This document shows, in pieces, positions 41,837-50,872 of a stretch of DNA of 64,000 nt. This DNA is from Verrucomicrobiota bacterium (GTDB taxonomy: Bacteria; Verrucomicrobiota; Verrucomicrobiia; CAIQCK01): assembly GCA_026397915.1 (NCBI GenBank), contig JAPLTX010000014.1, forward strand, positions 1 to 64,000, in the 5' to 3' direction. Under the pieces are notes generated by a model, which was not told where the DNA came from, searched no databases, and saw only the letters and a program-made list of their open reading frames with translations. How positions within the stretch are numbered: position 1 is the stretch's first letter; every line of letters begins with the position of its first letter. A program made the translations under genes and the position numbers.

Positions 41837-43570
41837 ATGGTGATTCTGGGACTGAGCGGAGCTGGTGGACACGACCCGAGCGCGACGCTTGTGGTTGACG
41901 GCCAGATTGTCGCGGCAGCCGAGGAGGAACGGCTCAATCGCATCAAGCATTCCTGGAATCTCCAGCCGGAAATGGCGGCGCGGTGGTGTCTGGAGTTTGC
42001 GGGCCTCAAACCGTCGGACGTGCAGGTTGTCGCCTGCCCTTTCGCCAAGATTCCGCTCTTCAACTCGCCGGCGCGCTGGCAGTTTGCGTTGCGCCACGGG
42101 TATGCGCCGGGCGAGGCGATGGCCGCAGTGTTTGACGGCAACCGCCACTACCGGCGCGACATCCAGAGTCTGCGCGAGATGCTGCCGCGGATTGGCATCA
42201 ATCCGGCAAAGGTCCGGTTGATGCGGTTCCAGCATCATCTGGCTCACGCGTCGTCGGCGTTCTACGGTTCGGGTTGCGAGCGCGCAGCGGTTATGAGCCT
42301 CCACGGCAACGGCGAGTATGCCACGGCGTGGCTCGGCTACGGCGACGAGAGGGGCCTGCACCGGATCAAGGAATGGTATTCGCCCGACTCGCTCGGCGGT
42401 TTCTACGGCGCGATCGCGGAGCATCTCGGCTTCGAGATGCTCGATGGCGAATCGAGGGTGATGGCGATGGCCGCCTGCGGCGACCCGAACCGGTGCGACA
42501 TCTCGCCATGCCTTTGCTGGGGCGCGGGCGATTTCCGCGTCAATAATGAACTGGTGAATGTCGTCGGCGCGCGGCGCTACCACGACGAGCAGGGCCGGGA
42601 CTATTCCTTCTCGCCAGAACTGGTGAAGTTGTGGGGACCGCCGCGGACCAGTGACGACGCGGAGGAGCCGTATGTTCACATTGCCGCCGCGGCGCAACGG
42701 GCACTGGAGGAAGCGACGCTCTCGGTGGTGCAACACCATCTGGCTGGAAAGATCGCGGAAACGAGCCGGCTTTGTTTCGCCGGCGGGGTCGCGTTCAACG
42801 CCCAACTCAACCGCCGCTTGGCACGCGAGGCCGGCGCGCGCGAGCTGTTCGTCCCAGCGGCGGCCGGTGCTTGCGGCGCGGCGCTCGGCGCGGCGACGCT
42901 CGCGGCTACAACCGTCGGCGACAAGGTCAAGCCACTGGAGCACGCGTCTCTCGGCCCCTGTTATAACGACGGGCAAGTGCGGGCCGCGTTGGAGAAACAT
43001 CGTGTCGCGTTTGAACAGCCGGCCTCCATCACCGACGCGATGGCCGCGCTGCTGGCACGCGGCGAGCTGGTGGCATGGTTTCAGGGGCGTATGGAATTCG
43101 GCCCGCGTGCGCTCGGCAACCGCAGCGTCCTCGGCAACCCGGTCATTCCCGGCATCGCCCATCGCGTGAACGCACAGATCGGGCGGCGCGAGCGATGGCA
43201 ACCGTTCGGCCTCTCCGTGCTCGACTGGGCCGCGCCGGAGGTTCTCCAATCGCAGCATCCCTCGCCGTGGATGGCGTTTGCCTTCGACCTGACGGCGAAC
43301 TGGAGGGATCGCGTCGCGGACGTCATCCAAGCGGACGGTCTCGCGCGGGCACAAATCGTCCGCGAGCAAACCCAGCCGCAACTCCACGAACTGATGCGCA
43401 AGTTTTATGCTTCGACCGGCGTGCCGATGTTGCTGAACACGTCGTTCAACCGCCAAGGCGAGCCGATCGTTTGCTCGCCGGACGACGCCTTGACCGTCTT
43501 CTTCGGCAGCGATGTGCAGTATCTGGTCATGGAAAAATTCCTGGTCCGCAAGACCATCGCCGGCTCGTAA
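41837..43570 (+). CDS. NodU/CmcH-type carbamoyltransferase
   Basis: 577 residues, the usual size. Two domains: the N-terminal Kae1-like ASKHA domain with LSGAGGHDPSATLVVDG, AAAEEERLNRIKH and HHLAHASSAFYGS (metal/nucleotide site), FAGGVAFNAQLNRRL; and the C-terminal YrdC-like domain with GRMEFGPRALGNRSVLGNP and LLNTSFNRQGEPIVCSP. The family makes carbamoyl adenylate from carbamoyl phosphate and ATP and transfers the carbamoyl group to a hydroxyl, as in Nod factors and antibiotics. The acceptor here is unknown; a surface sugar is possible. No biosynthetic cluster is adjacent. Cytoplasmic. The promoter gives a nearly leaderless message. Confidence 0.93.
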   Translation: MVILGLSGAGGHDPSATLVVDGQIVAAAEEERLNRIKHSWNLQPEMAARWCLEFAGLKPSDVQVVACPFAKIPLFNSPARWQFALRHGYAPGEAMAAVFDGNRHYRRDIQSLREMLPRIGINPAKVRLMRFQHHLAHASSAFYGSGCERAAVMSLHGNGEYATAWLGYGDERGLHRIKEWYSPDSLGGFYGAIAEHLGFEMLDGESRVMAMAACGDPNRCDISPCLCWGAGDFRVNNELVNVVGARRYHDEQGRDYSFSPELVKLWGPPRTSDDAEEPYVHIAAAAQRALEEATLSVVQHHLAGKIAETSRLCFAGGVAFNAQLNRRLAREAGARELFVPAAAGACGAALGAATLAATTVGDKVKPLEHASLGPCYNDGQVRAALEKHRVAFEQPASITDAMAALLARGELVAWFQGRMEFGPRALGNRSVLGNPVIPGIAHRVNAQIGRRERWQPFGLSVLDWAAPEVLQSQHPSPWMAFAFDLTANWRDRVADVIQADGLARAQIVREQTQPQLHELMRKFYASTGVPMLLNTSFNRQGEPIVCSPDDALTVFFGSDVQYLVMEKFLVRKTIAGS

Positions 43571-43659
43571 CCTGCGCGGCGCCTGTCGCAGCCGGCGCGG
43601 CTGTTATTGCACAACGTCGCGGGCCGGCGCATGTTGCGGAGGTTTCTTGACAAGAGGCG

Positions 43660-43675
43660 AGGCTCTGTCGAGCCT
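43660..43675. repeat. Small palindrome AGGCTC-TGTC-GAGCCT
   Basis: Perfect 6-bp stem with a 4-nt loop, 85 bp after the carbamoyltransferase stop. A likely weak terminator hairpin or short dispersed palindrome; no T-run follows. The rest of the 250-bp gap before the next gene shows nothing else clear. Confidence 0.35.
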
Positions 43676-43820
43676 TCCCGCATCAAGCGCGCGTCTTGCT
43701 TGCGTAAGCGGAGATTCGACGTCGCCCCGCCCTGTGGTATTGCGACCCTGCCGCGCCATGAAACTAGACCGTGAAACTCGGCTTGCCTTGCTCGCACGTC
43801 ATTACTATCTTCGCAGCCAG

Positions 43821-44927
43821 ATGAAAACTCATTCAATCGCAGTTCTTCCCGGTGACGGCACCGGCCCCGAAGTGGTGCGTGAAGGCATCAAAGTGGCCGA
43901 GGTTGCTGCAAAGAGGTTCGGTTTCAAACTCGACTGGCATCATTACGACTTCGGCGGCGAGCGATTTCTGAAGACGGGTGAGGTGTTGCCCGACAGCGCC
44001 GTCGAGGAGTTCCGCCGCTACAAGACCATTTTCCTCGGTGCCGTCGGCCACCCGAAGGTGAAGCCCGGCATTCTGGAAAAAGGTCTCCTGCTGCGGCTGC
44101 GGTTCGAGCTGGAGCAATACATCAATCTCCGTCCGGTAAAGCTTTTCCGCGCCGCCGACTGTCCGCTCAAGGACAAGGGGCCGGAGCACATTGATTTCAC
44201 GGTCGTGCGCGAGAACTGCGAGGGCCTCTACACCGGCTCCGGCGGTTTCGTTTTCAAAGGCACGCCGCACGAGGTCGCCATCCAGGAATCGGTGAACACC
44301 CGCCGCGGCGTTGACCGCTGCTTGAAATACGCGTTCGATCTCGCCGCGAAGCAACACGCTGGCAAACCGTGGAAGGGTCTCAAGCCCGAAGATGTCGCTG
44401 CCGGCAAGACGGCGCAACTCACGCTCTGTGGCAAGACCAATGTGCTCACCTACGCCTTCGACCTCTGGGAGCGCGCGTTCCACGAAATGGGCGCGGGTTA
44501 CCCGACGGTCAAGCGCGACTACGCCCACGTGGACGCCACCTGCATGTGGTTCGTCAAGAATCCGGAGTGGTTCAACGTGATCGTCACCGACAACATGTTT
44601 GGCGACATCATCACCGACCTCGCCGCGATCATCCAGGGCGGCCTCGGCGTCGCCGCCGGCGGCAACATCAACCCCAACGGCTGCTCGATGTTCGAGCCGA
44701 TGGGTGGCAGCGCGCCGAAATACACCAACCAGAACGTCATCAACCCGCTTGCGGCCATCAACGCCGGCGCAATGTTGCTCGACTTCCTCGGCGAATCGGC
44801 CGCCGCGAAAGCCATCGAGAACGCCGTCATCAAGGTTGTGAACACGAAATTGAAATCGCTTGCCGCCGGCAAGATGGGCTACGGCACGACACAGGTGGGC
44901 GATCTGGTGGCTGAAACTATTGCATGA
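43821..44927 (+). CDS. Isopropylmalate/isocitrate dehydrogenase-family protein, probably 3-isopropylmalate dehydrogenase
   Basis: 368 residues from ATG 43821 (IAVLPGDGTGPEVVREGIKV at the start); an ATG at 43758 adds 21 unlikely residues. NAD(P)-dependent decarboxylating dehydrogenase fold: substrate arginine segment LLLRLRFELEQYINLRPVKL, catalytic VVRENCEGLYTG, KTNVL with catalytic lysine, metal aspartates in DNMFGDIITDLAAIIQGGLG, and cofactor loop MFEPMGGSAPKY. The substrate segment and the GGNINPNGCSMFEP stretch differ from classic LeuB and lean toward tartrate/isocitrate-type members, so the leucine-pathway role is likely but not certain. No leuC or leuD is near. It overlaps the next gene by 4 bp (ATGA). 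Cytoplasmic. Confidence 0.82.
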   Translation: MKTHSIAVLPGDGTGPEVVREGIKVAEVAAKRFGFKLDWHHYDFGGERFLKTGEVLPDSAVEEFRRYKTIFLGAVGHPKVKPGILEKGLLLRLRFELEQYINLRPVKLFRAADCPLKDKGPEHIDFTVVRENCEGLYTGSGGFVFKGTPHEVAIQESVNTRRGVDRCLKYAFDLAAKQHAGKPWKGLKPEDVAAGKTAQLTLCGKTNVLTYAFDLWERAFHEMGAGYPTVKRDYAHVDATCMWFVKNPEWFNVIVTDNMFGDIITDLAAIIQGGLGVAAGGNINPNGCSMFEPMGGSAPKYTNQNVINPLAAINAGAMLLDFLGESAAAKAIENAVIKVVNTKLKSLAAGKMGYGTTQVGDLVAETIA

Positions 44928-47900
44928 AACTACGGGTGTGCTTGTTGGTGGCGGTGATTGCGTGGGCGGGGCTTCGCGCCGCCGACAGCACGAACACGCC
45001 GCCACGCGAAGCTGCTGCGTCCGACGCCGACGCCGTGTTCACGTCCGATCCGCGAGATTCGGCCGGCGAAGTTCTCGGACTACGCCGCATCCGCGACACG
45101 CTCGCCCGCCGGCCGGCTGATAACAGCGGCGATGCGATACGCGACTGGCTCGTGACCGTTGTGGTTCGCTGCGAACAGTTCCTCGGCGACCAACCCCGCA
45201 GTTCGCACGTCGCCGAAGTGCGCGCCGTGAACGCGCAGTGCCGGCAGGAACTGGCTGCGCTGACCGGCGATCGCGCCGAACACGACAAGGCCCTGCAACT
45301 TGCCCGCCAATCGCTCGCCAAAAACGACCGCGGCCCGGGCGCGGCGCGCTCGCGACTCGTGCTGGCCCGCGCGGCGTGGCCGGAGGACTTGGGAACCGTC
45401 CTCGAGCAAACGCGGTTGATCGTCCGCGATTTCTCCGACCAGCCTCCGGCCGCCGAGGCGTTCTGGTTGCTGGCGCGGGCGCAGCAGCGCAAGGGTGACG
45501 AACGTGCCGTGCGCGAGGCGGCCATCGGACTCTTCGGCTCGTTTCCAAAATCGCCCGAAGCGGCGCAGGCGCGCGCGATGCTCCGGCAACTCAGCCTCGT
45601 CGCACAACCGGCACCGCTGCCGGCCGTGACCACAACGGATGGCAAGTCGCTCGACCTCGACGCGCTGCGCGGCCAGGCGCTGGTGCTGGATTTCTGGACT
45701 GCCGCCACGCAGCCGGTGAGCGAGAGCGCGGGCGTGCTGCGCCGGTTGTTCGAGGTCCGCCACGACAATGGCCTGTTCGTCGTCGGCGTCAACCTCGACA
45801 CCGACCGCGCGACGTTCGACAAAGCCAACGCCGCGCACCCGACACCCTGGCCGCAGGTGTTCGCCAACGATCCGGCCAACGTGAAATTGATGGAAGCTTA
45901 TCCGGCGCTGATGGCTCCGACACGGCTGCTCGTGGATCCGTTTGGCTTGGTGGCCCGCATCGCGGCGCATCCAGCGGAGATCGAGCCGCTGATGAAGCGA
46001 TGGCACTCCGTCGGCGCGCTCGCGGTGGCAGCGGTTCCGCCCGCCAAGCCTGCCGCGCCAGTCAAGCCCGCCGTTCGCACCGCCGCGAAAGCACCGCCGG
46101 TCGTCAGCAAGAAAGAACCGCCGAGAATCACTGCTGCGAAAGCGCCCGCGCCGAAGACGAAACCCGCAGTCGAAAAACGCAGCGTTGTCGCCGCGAAGCA
46201 GCCGTCGAAGCCGACGGCTCCTCCGCCAGAGAAACAGATAGCCGTGGCGCCCGCCCCGCCGCCGCCGATGCCAGCACCGCAGCCGACGCACATTGAAATC
46301 GGCGGCGTGCTCTACGCCAAGCCTCTGAGTTCGGCGACCAACGCCCTCCCGGTCGAATCAACCAAACCGGCGATGAGAGTCCCGTCGTCCGTTGCCATCA
46401 TCTCGCCTCGGCCTCCGCAGCCGGTCGCCAAACCGTTCGCCAGCACGGAGAAGCCGACCAAGCTCAGTCGTGCGACAACCACTGCTCCGAGCGAACCAGT
46501 AGAAGCCGCCGCCACCGCGAAGCCGCCAGCACCTGCTGCAAAACCATTTGCAGGCGTGGAGAAGCCCGCGAAACTTGGTCGCGTAACGACAATCACACCC
46601 AGCGAGCCGGAGAAACCGGCAACTATCGTTGCCAGCGCGAAGCCGCCGCCACCGACCGCGAAACCGTTCGCCAGCGCCGAGAAACCGGCGAAGCTCGGCC
46701 GCGTAACGACAACCGCGCCCAGCGAACCGACAGAAGCCGCGACCGCGACCAAGCCACCGCCTGCTGCGAAATCATCTGCCGGGGATAAGAAGCCGGCGAA
46801 AATCAGCCGGCCAACCGTTGTTGCCTCCAAGAAAACCGAAAGCGCAACGACGCCCCGCCCGACACCGCCGGCGCCTGCGCCGACACACATTGAAATCGGC
46901 GGCACGCTCTACGCCAAACCGTTGCGCCCCGCGACCAATGCCATCCCGGTCGAAACAACCAAACCGACCGTGAAGGTCACAACGCCGGTTGTGATCGCCT
47001 CAGCCAAGCCGCCATCGCCGACCGCGAAACCATTCGCCAGCGCCGAGAAACCAGCGAAGCTCGGCCGCGTAACGACAACCGCGCCCAGCGAACCGACAGA
47101 AGCCGCGACCGCGACCAAGCCGCCGCCTGCTGCGAAATCATCTGCCGGGGATAAAAAGCCGGCGAAAATCAGCCGGCCAACCATTGTTGCCTCCAAGAAA
47201 GCCGAAAGCGCGATGACGCCTCACCCGACACCGCCGGCTGCGGCCTCCAAGCCGCGGCCGGGTTACGGTTCGTCGAGAGCGAAGTCGAAACTCAAGACCG
47301 AAAGCGCCGAGAGCCTCGCGACGATGCCGGACATCTCGGAAACCGACCGCAAGGCCTCGCTGATTGACGCGGCCAAACGGATTCTCAAGTCCGAGGAGGA
47401 ACTGATCTTGTGGTCGGAACTGGAGTCGCTCTTCACCACCAAGAAACCCGCCAGCGCCGAGGGCAGCCTGGTGTGGTATCAGGACGTGGCGGACCGTTGC
47501 CAGCAGTTCGTCAAGGATTTCCCGACCAGCTCCCACGTCAACCTCGTGCGTATCAATGAGGCGCGATGCCGGCTCATCCTGTTCCAGATGAAAAAGGATT
47601 CTGCCCAGCGGTCGCGCGCCGAAACCGCCGCGCGTGAAGTGCTCGCCCATAAACCGAACGAAGACGACGCCATCCGCGCGGAATTCCTCCTGCTGAACGC
47701 CACGTGGCCCGACCATCCCGAACAAGGCGTTGCCGTCGCCAAACGCATCGTCAAGGACTTCCCGCACCGTCGCGAAACGGCGGCGGCCGTATTGATGCAC
47801 GCGCAGTTCCGCCGCCGGCAGGGCATGTTGCACGCCGCCAAGGAAGCCGCCGCCGACTTGCTCAAGCAATTTCCCGAAAGCGAGTTCGTCTTTAACGCGC

Positions 47901-48421
47901 GGTCGCTGATGAAGCAGTGCGACCTGCTGAACAACCCGTGCCCGCCGGCGAAATCCACCGGTCTGCGCGGCGAGAAAATGGACATCGCCGCCATGAAGGG
48001 TAAGACGCTCCTGATCGAGTTCTGGTCGGCGAAATCCAAAAACGTGCTGGAGGAGACCACGAAGCTGGTCCAGCTTTACCTCCGCTATCACGCGAAAGGT
48101 TTTGAGATTTACACCATCTGCGTGGACAAAAGCCGCGAGGCGATGGACATCTTCCAACTGCAGCATCCGCTGCCGTGGCCGGTTTACTGGGATGGCCAGG
48201 GATATCAGGGCACCATCTGCCAACAGTTTGGCGCGGACACCGCGCCAATGCGGTTCCTGATCGAGCCGGGGCTGCAACGCATCGTCAGCACCCACCTCTC
48301 GCCGGAAGGCGTAGCCGCCGCGCTCAACCTCTGGATAGACCAGAGCCAGCCGCCGCTTCTGCCCGGCCAGGAGCCGCCCGAGCAAGGGTTCTTCAAGAAG
48401 TTCTTCGGCCTGAATCTCTAG
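44924..48421 (+). CDS. Exported protein with duplicated helical-plus-thioredoxin-fold modules and a long Lys/Pro/Ala linker
   Basis: 1165 residues; signal peptide MKLRVCLLVAVIAWAGLRAA. Module 1 (about 35-365): TPR-like helices (CEQFLGDQPRSSHVAEVRAV, ARQSLAKND) and a TlpA/AhpC-like thioredoxin fold (LRGQALVLDFWTAATQPVSE, LFVVGVNLDTDRATF). Module 2 (about 790-1150) repeats the order (CQQFVKDFPTSSHVNLVRIN, MKGKTLLIEFWSAKSKNVLE, FEIYTICVDKSREAMDIFQL). The CxxC redox motif is absent from both (WTAATQP, WSAKSKN). Between them is a repetitive disordered linker with KPFASAEKPAKLGRVTTTAP and HIEIGG(V/T)LYAKPL. Two 220-bp DNA blocks (46655 and 47021 onward) are near identical, 366 bp apart. Role unknown. 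It overlaps the dehydrogenase stop by 4 bp. Confidence 0.75.
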   Translation: MKLRVCLLVAVIAWAGLRAADSTNTPPREAAASDADAVFTSDPRDSAGEVLGLRRIRDTLARRPADNSGDAIRDWLVTVVVRCEQFLGDQPRSSHVAEVRAVNAQCRQELAALTGDRAEHDKALQLARQSLAKNDRGPGAARSRLVLARAAWPEDLGTVLEQTRLIVRDFSDQPPAAEAFWLLARAQQRKGDERAVREAAIGLFGSFPKSPEAAQARAMLRQLSLVAQPAPLPAVTTTDGKSLDLDALRGQALVLDFWTAATQPVSESAGVLRRLFEVRHDNGLFVVGVNLDTDRATFDKANAAHPTPWPQVFANDPANVKLMEAYPALMAPTRLLVDPFGLVARIAAHPAEIEPLMKRWHSVGALAVAAVPPAKPAAPVKPAVRTAAKAPPVVSKKEPPRITAAKAPAPKTKPAVEKRSVVAAKQPSKPTAPPPEKQIAVAPAPPPPMPAPQPTHIEIGGVLYAKPLSSATNALPVESTKPAMRVPSSVAIISPRPPQPVAKPFASTEKPTKLSRATTTAPSEPVEAAATAKPPAPAAKPFAGVEKPAKLGRVTTITPSEPEKPATIVASAKPPPPTAKPFASAEKPAKLGRVTTTAPSEPTEAATATKPPPAAKSSAGDKKPAKISRPTVVASKKTESATTPRPTPPAPAPTHIEIGGTLYAKPLRPATNAIPVETTKPTVKVTTPVVIASAKPPSPTAKPFASAEKPAKLGRVTTTAPSEPTEAATATKPPPAAKSSAGDKKPAKISRPTIVASKKAESAMTPHPTPPAAASKPRPGYGSSRAKSKLKTESAESLATMPDISETDRKASLIDAAKRILKSEEELILWSELESLFTTKKPASAEGSLVWYQDVADRCQQFVKDFPTSSHVNLVRINEARCRLILFQMKKDSAQRSRAETAAREVLAHKPNEDDAIRAEFLLLNATWPDHPEQGVAVAKRIVKDFPHRRETAAAVLMHAQFRRRQGMLHAAKEAAADLLKQFPESEFVFNARSLMKQCDLLNNPCPPAKSTGLRGEKMDIAAMKGKTLLIEFWSAKSKNVLEETTKLVQLYLRYHAKGFEIYTICVDKSREAMDIFQLQHPLPWPVYWDGQGYQGTICQQFGADTAPMRFLIEPGLQRIVSTHLSPEGVAAALNLWIDQSQPPLLPGQEPPEQGFFKKFFGLNL
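46655..47240. repeat. Long near-identical direct repeat, period 366 bp
   Basis: About 220 bp starting at 46655 recurs at 47021 with few mismatches, 366 bp apart (122 codons, in frame). Residues about 577-650 and 699-772 of the thioredoxin-fold protein. A recent internal duplication or slippage product. Confidence 0.8.
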
Positions 48422-48448
48422 ACCGGCGTCGGACAGCGACCGGGCAAC

Positions 48449-48933
48449 TCATTGTTCCATCCACCGCCGCAGCCGCGCCGCGCTGTTCTGCACGTGGCTG
48501 CCGTGCCAGAAAAACCGCCCGCATCGCTCGCATCGCCAAAACCTCTCCTCGCGCGCGGCCACCCGCGGCGGCAGATACGGCAACGCCTCTGATTTGTCGG
48601 GGTGTGCAACGGCTCGTTGCATACCACACAACGGGTGAAAAGGAATCGCTGCCAATCGAGCGAGAATCTTTCAACGACTTCGCGTAATTGTTCCGGCAGT
48701 GTCTCACCACCGACGTAAACAACCTGCGCCCGATCCACCAGCGCGTGCGGCCAGTCGCTGGCGAGGTGCGTGTTGCGCGTCAGGAACACACGCTCCTCCG
48801 CCACCGCCTGTTCCAGCAGCAGCCGCCCAAACAGATCGCGCCCCGCCAGACAATCGTAGCCGAGCGCGCATAACCAAGTGGCCAGCGATTGCAGCATGCC
48901 GTCGGCGGCGAAGTGGATTTCAGCGGGCGTCAT
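48449..48933 (-). pseudogene. Mut7-C RNase-domain protein with an apparent 1-nt frameshift
   Basis: The intact part starts MTPAEIHFAADGMLQSLATW at ATG 48933, a PIN-like Mut7-C domain: FAADGMLQSLATWLCALGYD, the acidic segment LAGRDLFGRLLLEQAV and LTRNTHLASDW. It continues to the first zinc pair, RCVVCNEPLHT, and then the frame is lost (it would run to a meaningless tail ending at 48418). The expected C-terminus, LPPRVAAREERFWRCERCGR then FFWHGSHV, is present in the next frame, ending at 48449. One extra C in the run at 48599-48602 (plus-strand G4) would restore a 161-residue protein with both CxxC pairs. It may be a real inactivating deletion or a homopolymer sequencing error. Confidence 0.82.
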
Positions 48934-48941
48934 GGCCCAAA

Positions 48942-49010
48942 GTAGGACAGGCGTCCCGCCTGTCCAGTGAATAGTCAATGATGACCGGACAGGCAAGATG
49001 CCTGTCCTAC
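48942..49010. repeat. 69-bp double-hairpin palindrome between two genes
   Basis: 24-nt arms at 48942-48965 and 48987-49010 pair at 21 of 24 positions around a 21-nt spacer. Arms fold on themselves: GGACAGGC-GTCCC-GCCTGTCC and GGACAGGCA-AGA-TGCCTGTCC. The ends are GTAGGAC and GTCCTAC. The TRAP permease stop codon (49007-49009) is made by the element's terminal GTAG. Confidence 0.85.
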
Positions 49011-50872
49011 CTTCCAACCAACCGCAGCACCCCCGTCGTCATCACGGGCAGGTAGGTGATGATGAGCACGCAAGCGAACATAATGAACATGCCGGGCAGC
49101 GCGTTGCGGTAAATCTGCGGCAGCGGCCGGTTGAAACGATATGACGCCAGCAGCAGGTTCAGCCCCACCGGCGGCGCGAGGAAACCGAACTCCATGTTCG
49201 CCAGGAAGATGATGCCCAGATGCACCGGGTCCACCCCGAACGCCGTGCCCATCGGAGTGATCAACGGCACCACCACCACGATTGCCGGGAAGATGTCCAT
49301 CAGCCCGCCGACGAAGATGAGCATGATGTTCAGGCCAAGCAGGAACAGAAACTGCGACTCGACGTGGCTGCGGACCCACGACGCCATTTGCTTCGGCACC
49401 TCGGCGTCCACGAGATAGCTCGTCAGGCCGAGCGCCACGCAGAGAATGATCATCACGCCTCCGAGCAGCGTCGCGCACTCTGTCACCGTCCGCGGCAGAT
49501 CACGGCTGATCTTGAGGTCGCGGTGGATAACGCATTCGATAAAAAAAGCGTAAAGCACCGTCAGTGCCGCGGATTCTACGAGCGTCGCGAAGCCGCCGAA
49601 GATAAACACCATCACCACCACCGGCAACGCCACCTCCCACTTCGCGTCGCGCAGCGACACCCACGCCTCGGCCCACGTGAACCGCGAGCGCGGGATATTG
49701 CTCTTGATGCCCTGCCACACCGACCACGCTACGCACGCGCCGACCATTAGGCAGCCCGGCACAAAGCCGGCGATGAAAAGGTCCTTGATGTCCACGTTCA
49801 CGTGCTGTTGCTGGGCAACGATGCCGTAGAGAATCACCGGCAGGCTCGGCGGAAACAGTAGTCCCAGCGAGCCGGCGGTCGTCAGCAAACCGACGGAAAA
49901 CTTGTCCGAATACTTCGCCTGCAACATCATCGGCAACAGCAGCCCGCCCACCGCTAGGATCGTCACGCCGCTGCCGCCGGTGAACGTCGTGAAGAACGCG
50001 CACACCAGCGACGCCACCACCGCCGTGCCGCCGGGACACCAGCCGAACCATGCGTTGAACAGCCGCACCAACCGCTTGCTTGTGCCGCCCTCGGCGAGGA
50101 TATAGCCCGCCAGCGTGAACAACGGGATCGTCGGCAGCATCGGCGACACTGTCAGCCGGTAAGCTTCCACCGCCACCGAGGATACCGGTGTCGCCTGACT
50201 CCAAAACAGCAGCATCGCCGCGCCGCCGATCATCGCGAAGATCGGCGCGCCCACCGCCGTGCCCACGATCAACAGAATCATCAACGGCCAAAACAAGAAA
50301 TTGCCCGCGCTATCTGGCAGGAACATGAACACCGCCGCCGCGATAACGCCGAGCGCTGCAATGGCGCGTCCCGGCCAGCGGTCCGACGCGCGCCAGACCT
50401 GCCGCAACGAGACCAGCGCCAACGTCAACGGCATCACCGCCTCCACCGCCCAGCGCTTCACGCCGGGAACGATCTCCAGTCCCGCGCCGCGCTCGGTGAT
50501 GACAAGTTGGTAGCTCGCGTAGCAAAGCGCCGCTGTGACGCACGCGCCCACCGCCGCGCCGAATGCGCTGACCACGTGTTGAAGACGGCCGTGCGCGAGC
50601 GCCTCGCCGGTGGCGAGCTTCAGCAGCCGGCCCTCGCGCGCTGCCAGCGCCGCGCCGAGAAAGGCAATGACCAGCGTCAGGTGCTGGACGATGATCGAAG
50701 AGCCGGGCACACCCCAGTTGAAGAACTTGCGCGTGACGATCTCGATCAACGGCAGAAGCGACATCGCCGCGAGCGCGAGGATGGCCAGCGAGTTTTCAAA
50801 ACTGCGCAGCGGCCCTTGCCGCACCGGCGCGGCTTGACCGTGAGGGATGAGGGTTGGCGGTTCAGTTTGCAC
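49007..50872 (-). CDS. TRAP transporter fused permease (DctQ-DctM)
   Basis: About 621 residues: a four-helix small-subunit (DctQ-like) part, about 1-180 (SFENSLAILALAAMSLLPLI, VQHLTLVIAFLGAALAAREG), joined to the large DctM subunit of about 430 residues with many helices (GTAVGAPIFAMIGGAAMLLF, FTTFTGGSGVTILAVGGLLL, LLFPPSLPVILYGIVAQQQH, MEFGFLAPPVGLNLLLASYR). TRAP systems use a sodium gradient and a periplasmic binding protein to import organic acids. The start is uncertain: GTG 50872 or 50878 after AAGGGCG, overlapping the binding-protein stop by about 10 nt, is preferred over longer forms inside that gene. The stop codon is supplied by the palindrome at 48942-49010. Substrate cannot be told. 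Confidence 0.88.
   Translation of the reverse strand: MQTEPPTLIPHGQAAPVRQGPLRSFENSLAILALAAMSLLPLIEIVTRKFFNWGVPGSSIIVQHLTLVIAFLGAALAAREGRLLKLATGEALAHGRLQHVVSAFGAAVGACVTAALCYASYQLVITERGAGLEIVPGVKRWAVEAVMPLTLALVSLRQVWRASDRWPGRAIAALGVIAAAVFMFLPDSAGNFLFWPLMILLIVGTAVGAPIFAMIGGAAMLLFWSQATPVSSVAVEAYRLTVSPMLPTIPLFTLAGYILAEGGTSKRLVRLFNAWFGWCPGGTAVVASLVCAFFTTFTGGSGVTILAVGGLLLPMMLQAKYSDKFSVGLLTTAGSLGLLFPPSLPVILYGIVAQQQHVNVDIKDLFIAGFVPGCLMVGACVAWSVWQGIKSNIPRSRFTWAEAWVSLRDAKWEVALPVVVMVFIFGGFATLVESAALTVLYAFFIECVIHRDLKISRDLPRTVTECATLLGGVMIILCVALGLTSYLVDAEVPKQMASWVRSHVESQFLFLLGLNIMLIFVGGLMDIFPAIVVVVPLITPMGTAFGVDPVHLGIIFLANMEFGFLAPPVGLNLLLASYRFNRPLPQIYRNALPGMFIMFACVLIITYLPVMTTGVLRLVGR

Noticed and set aside
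43512..43820. Extended N-terminus of the isopropylmalate dehydrogenase-like gene
   Set aside because: It overlaps the carbamoyltransferase 3' end. The family's conserved N-terminal strand begins right after ATG 43821.
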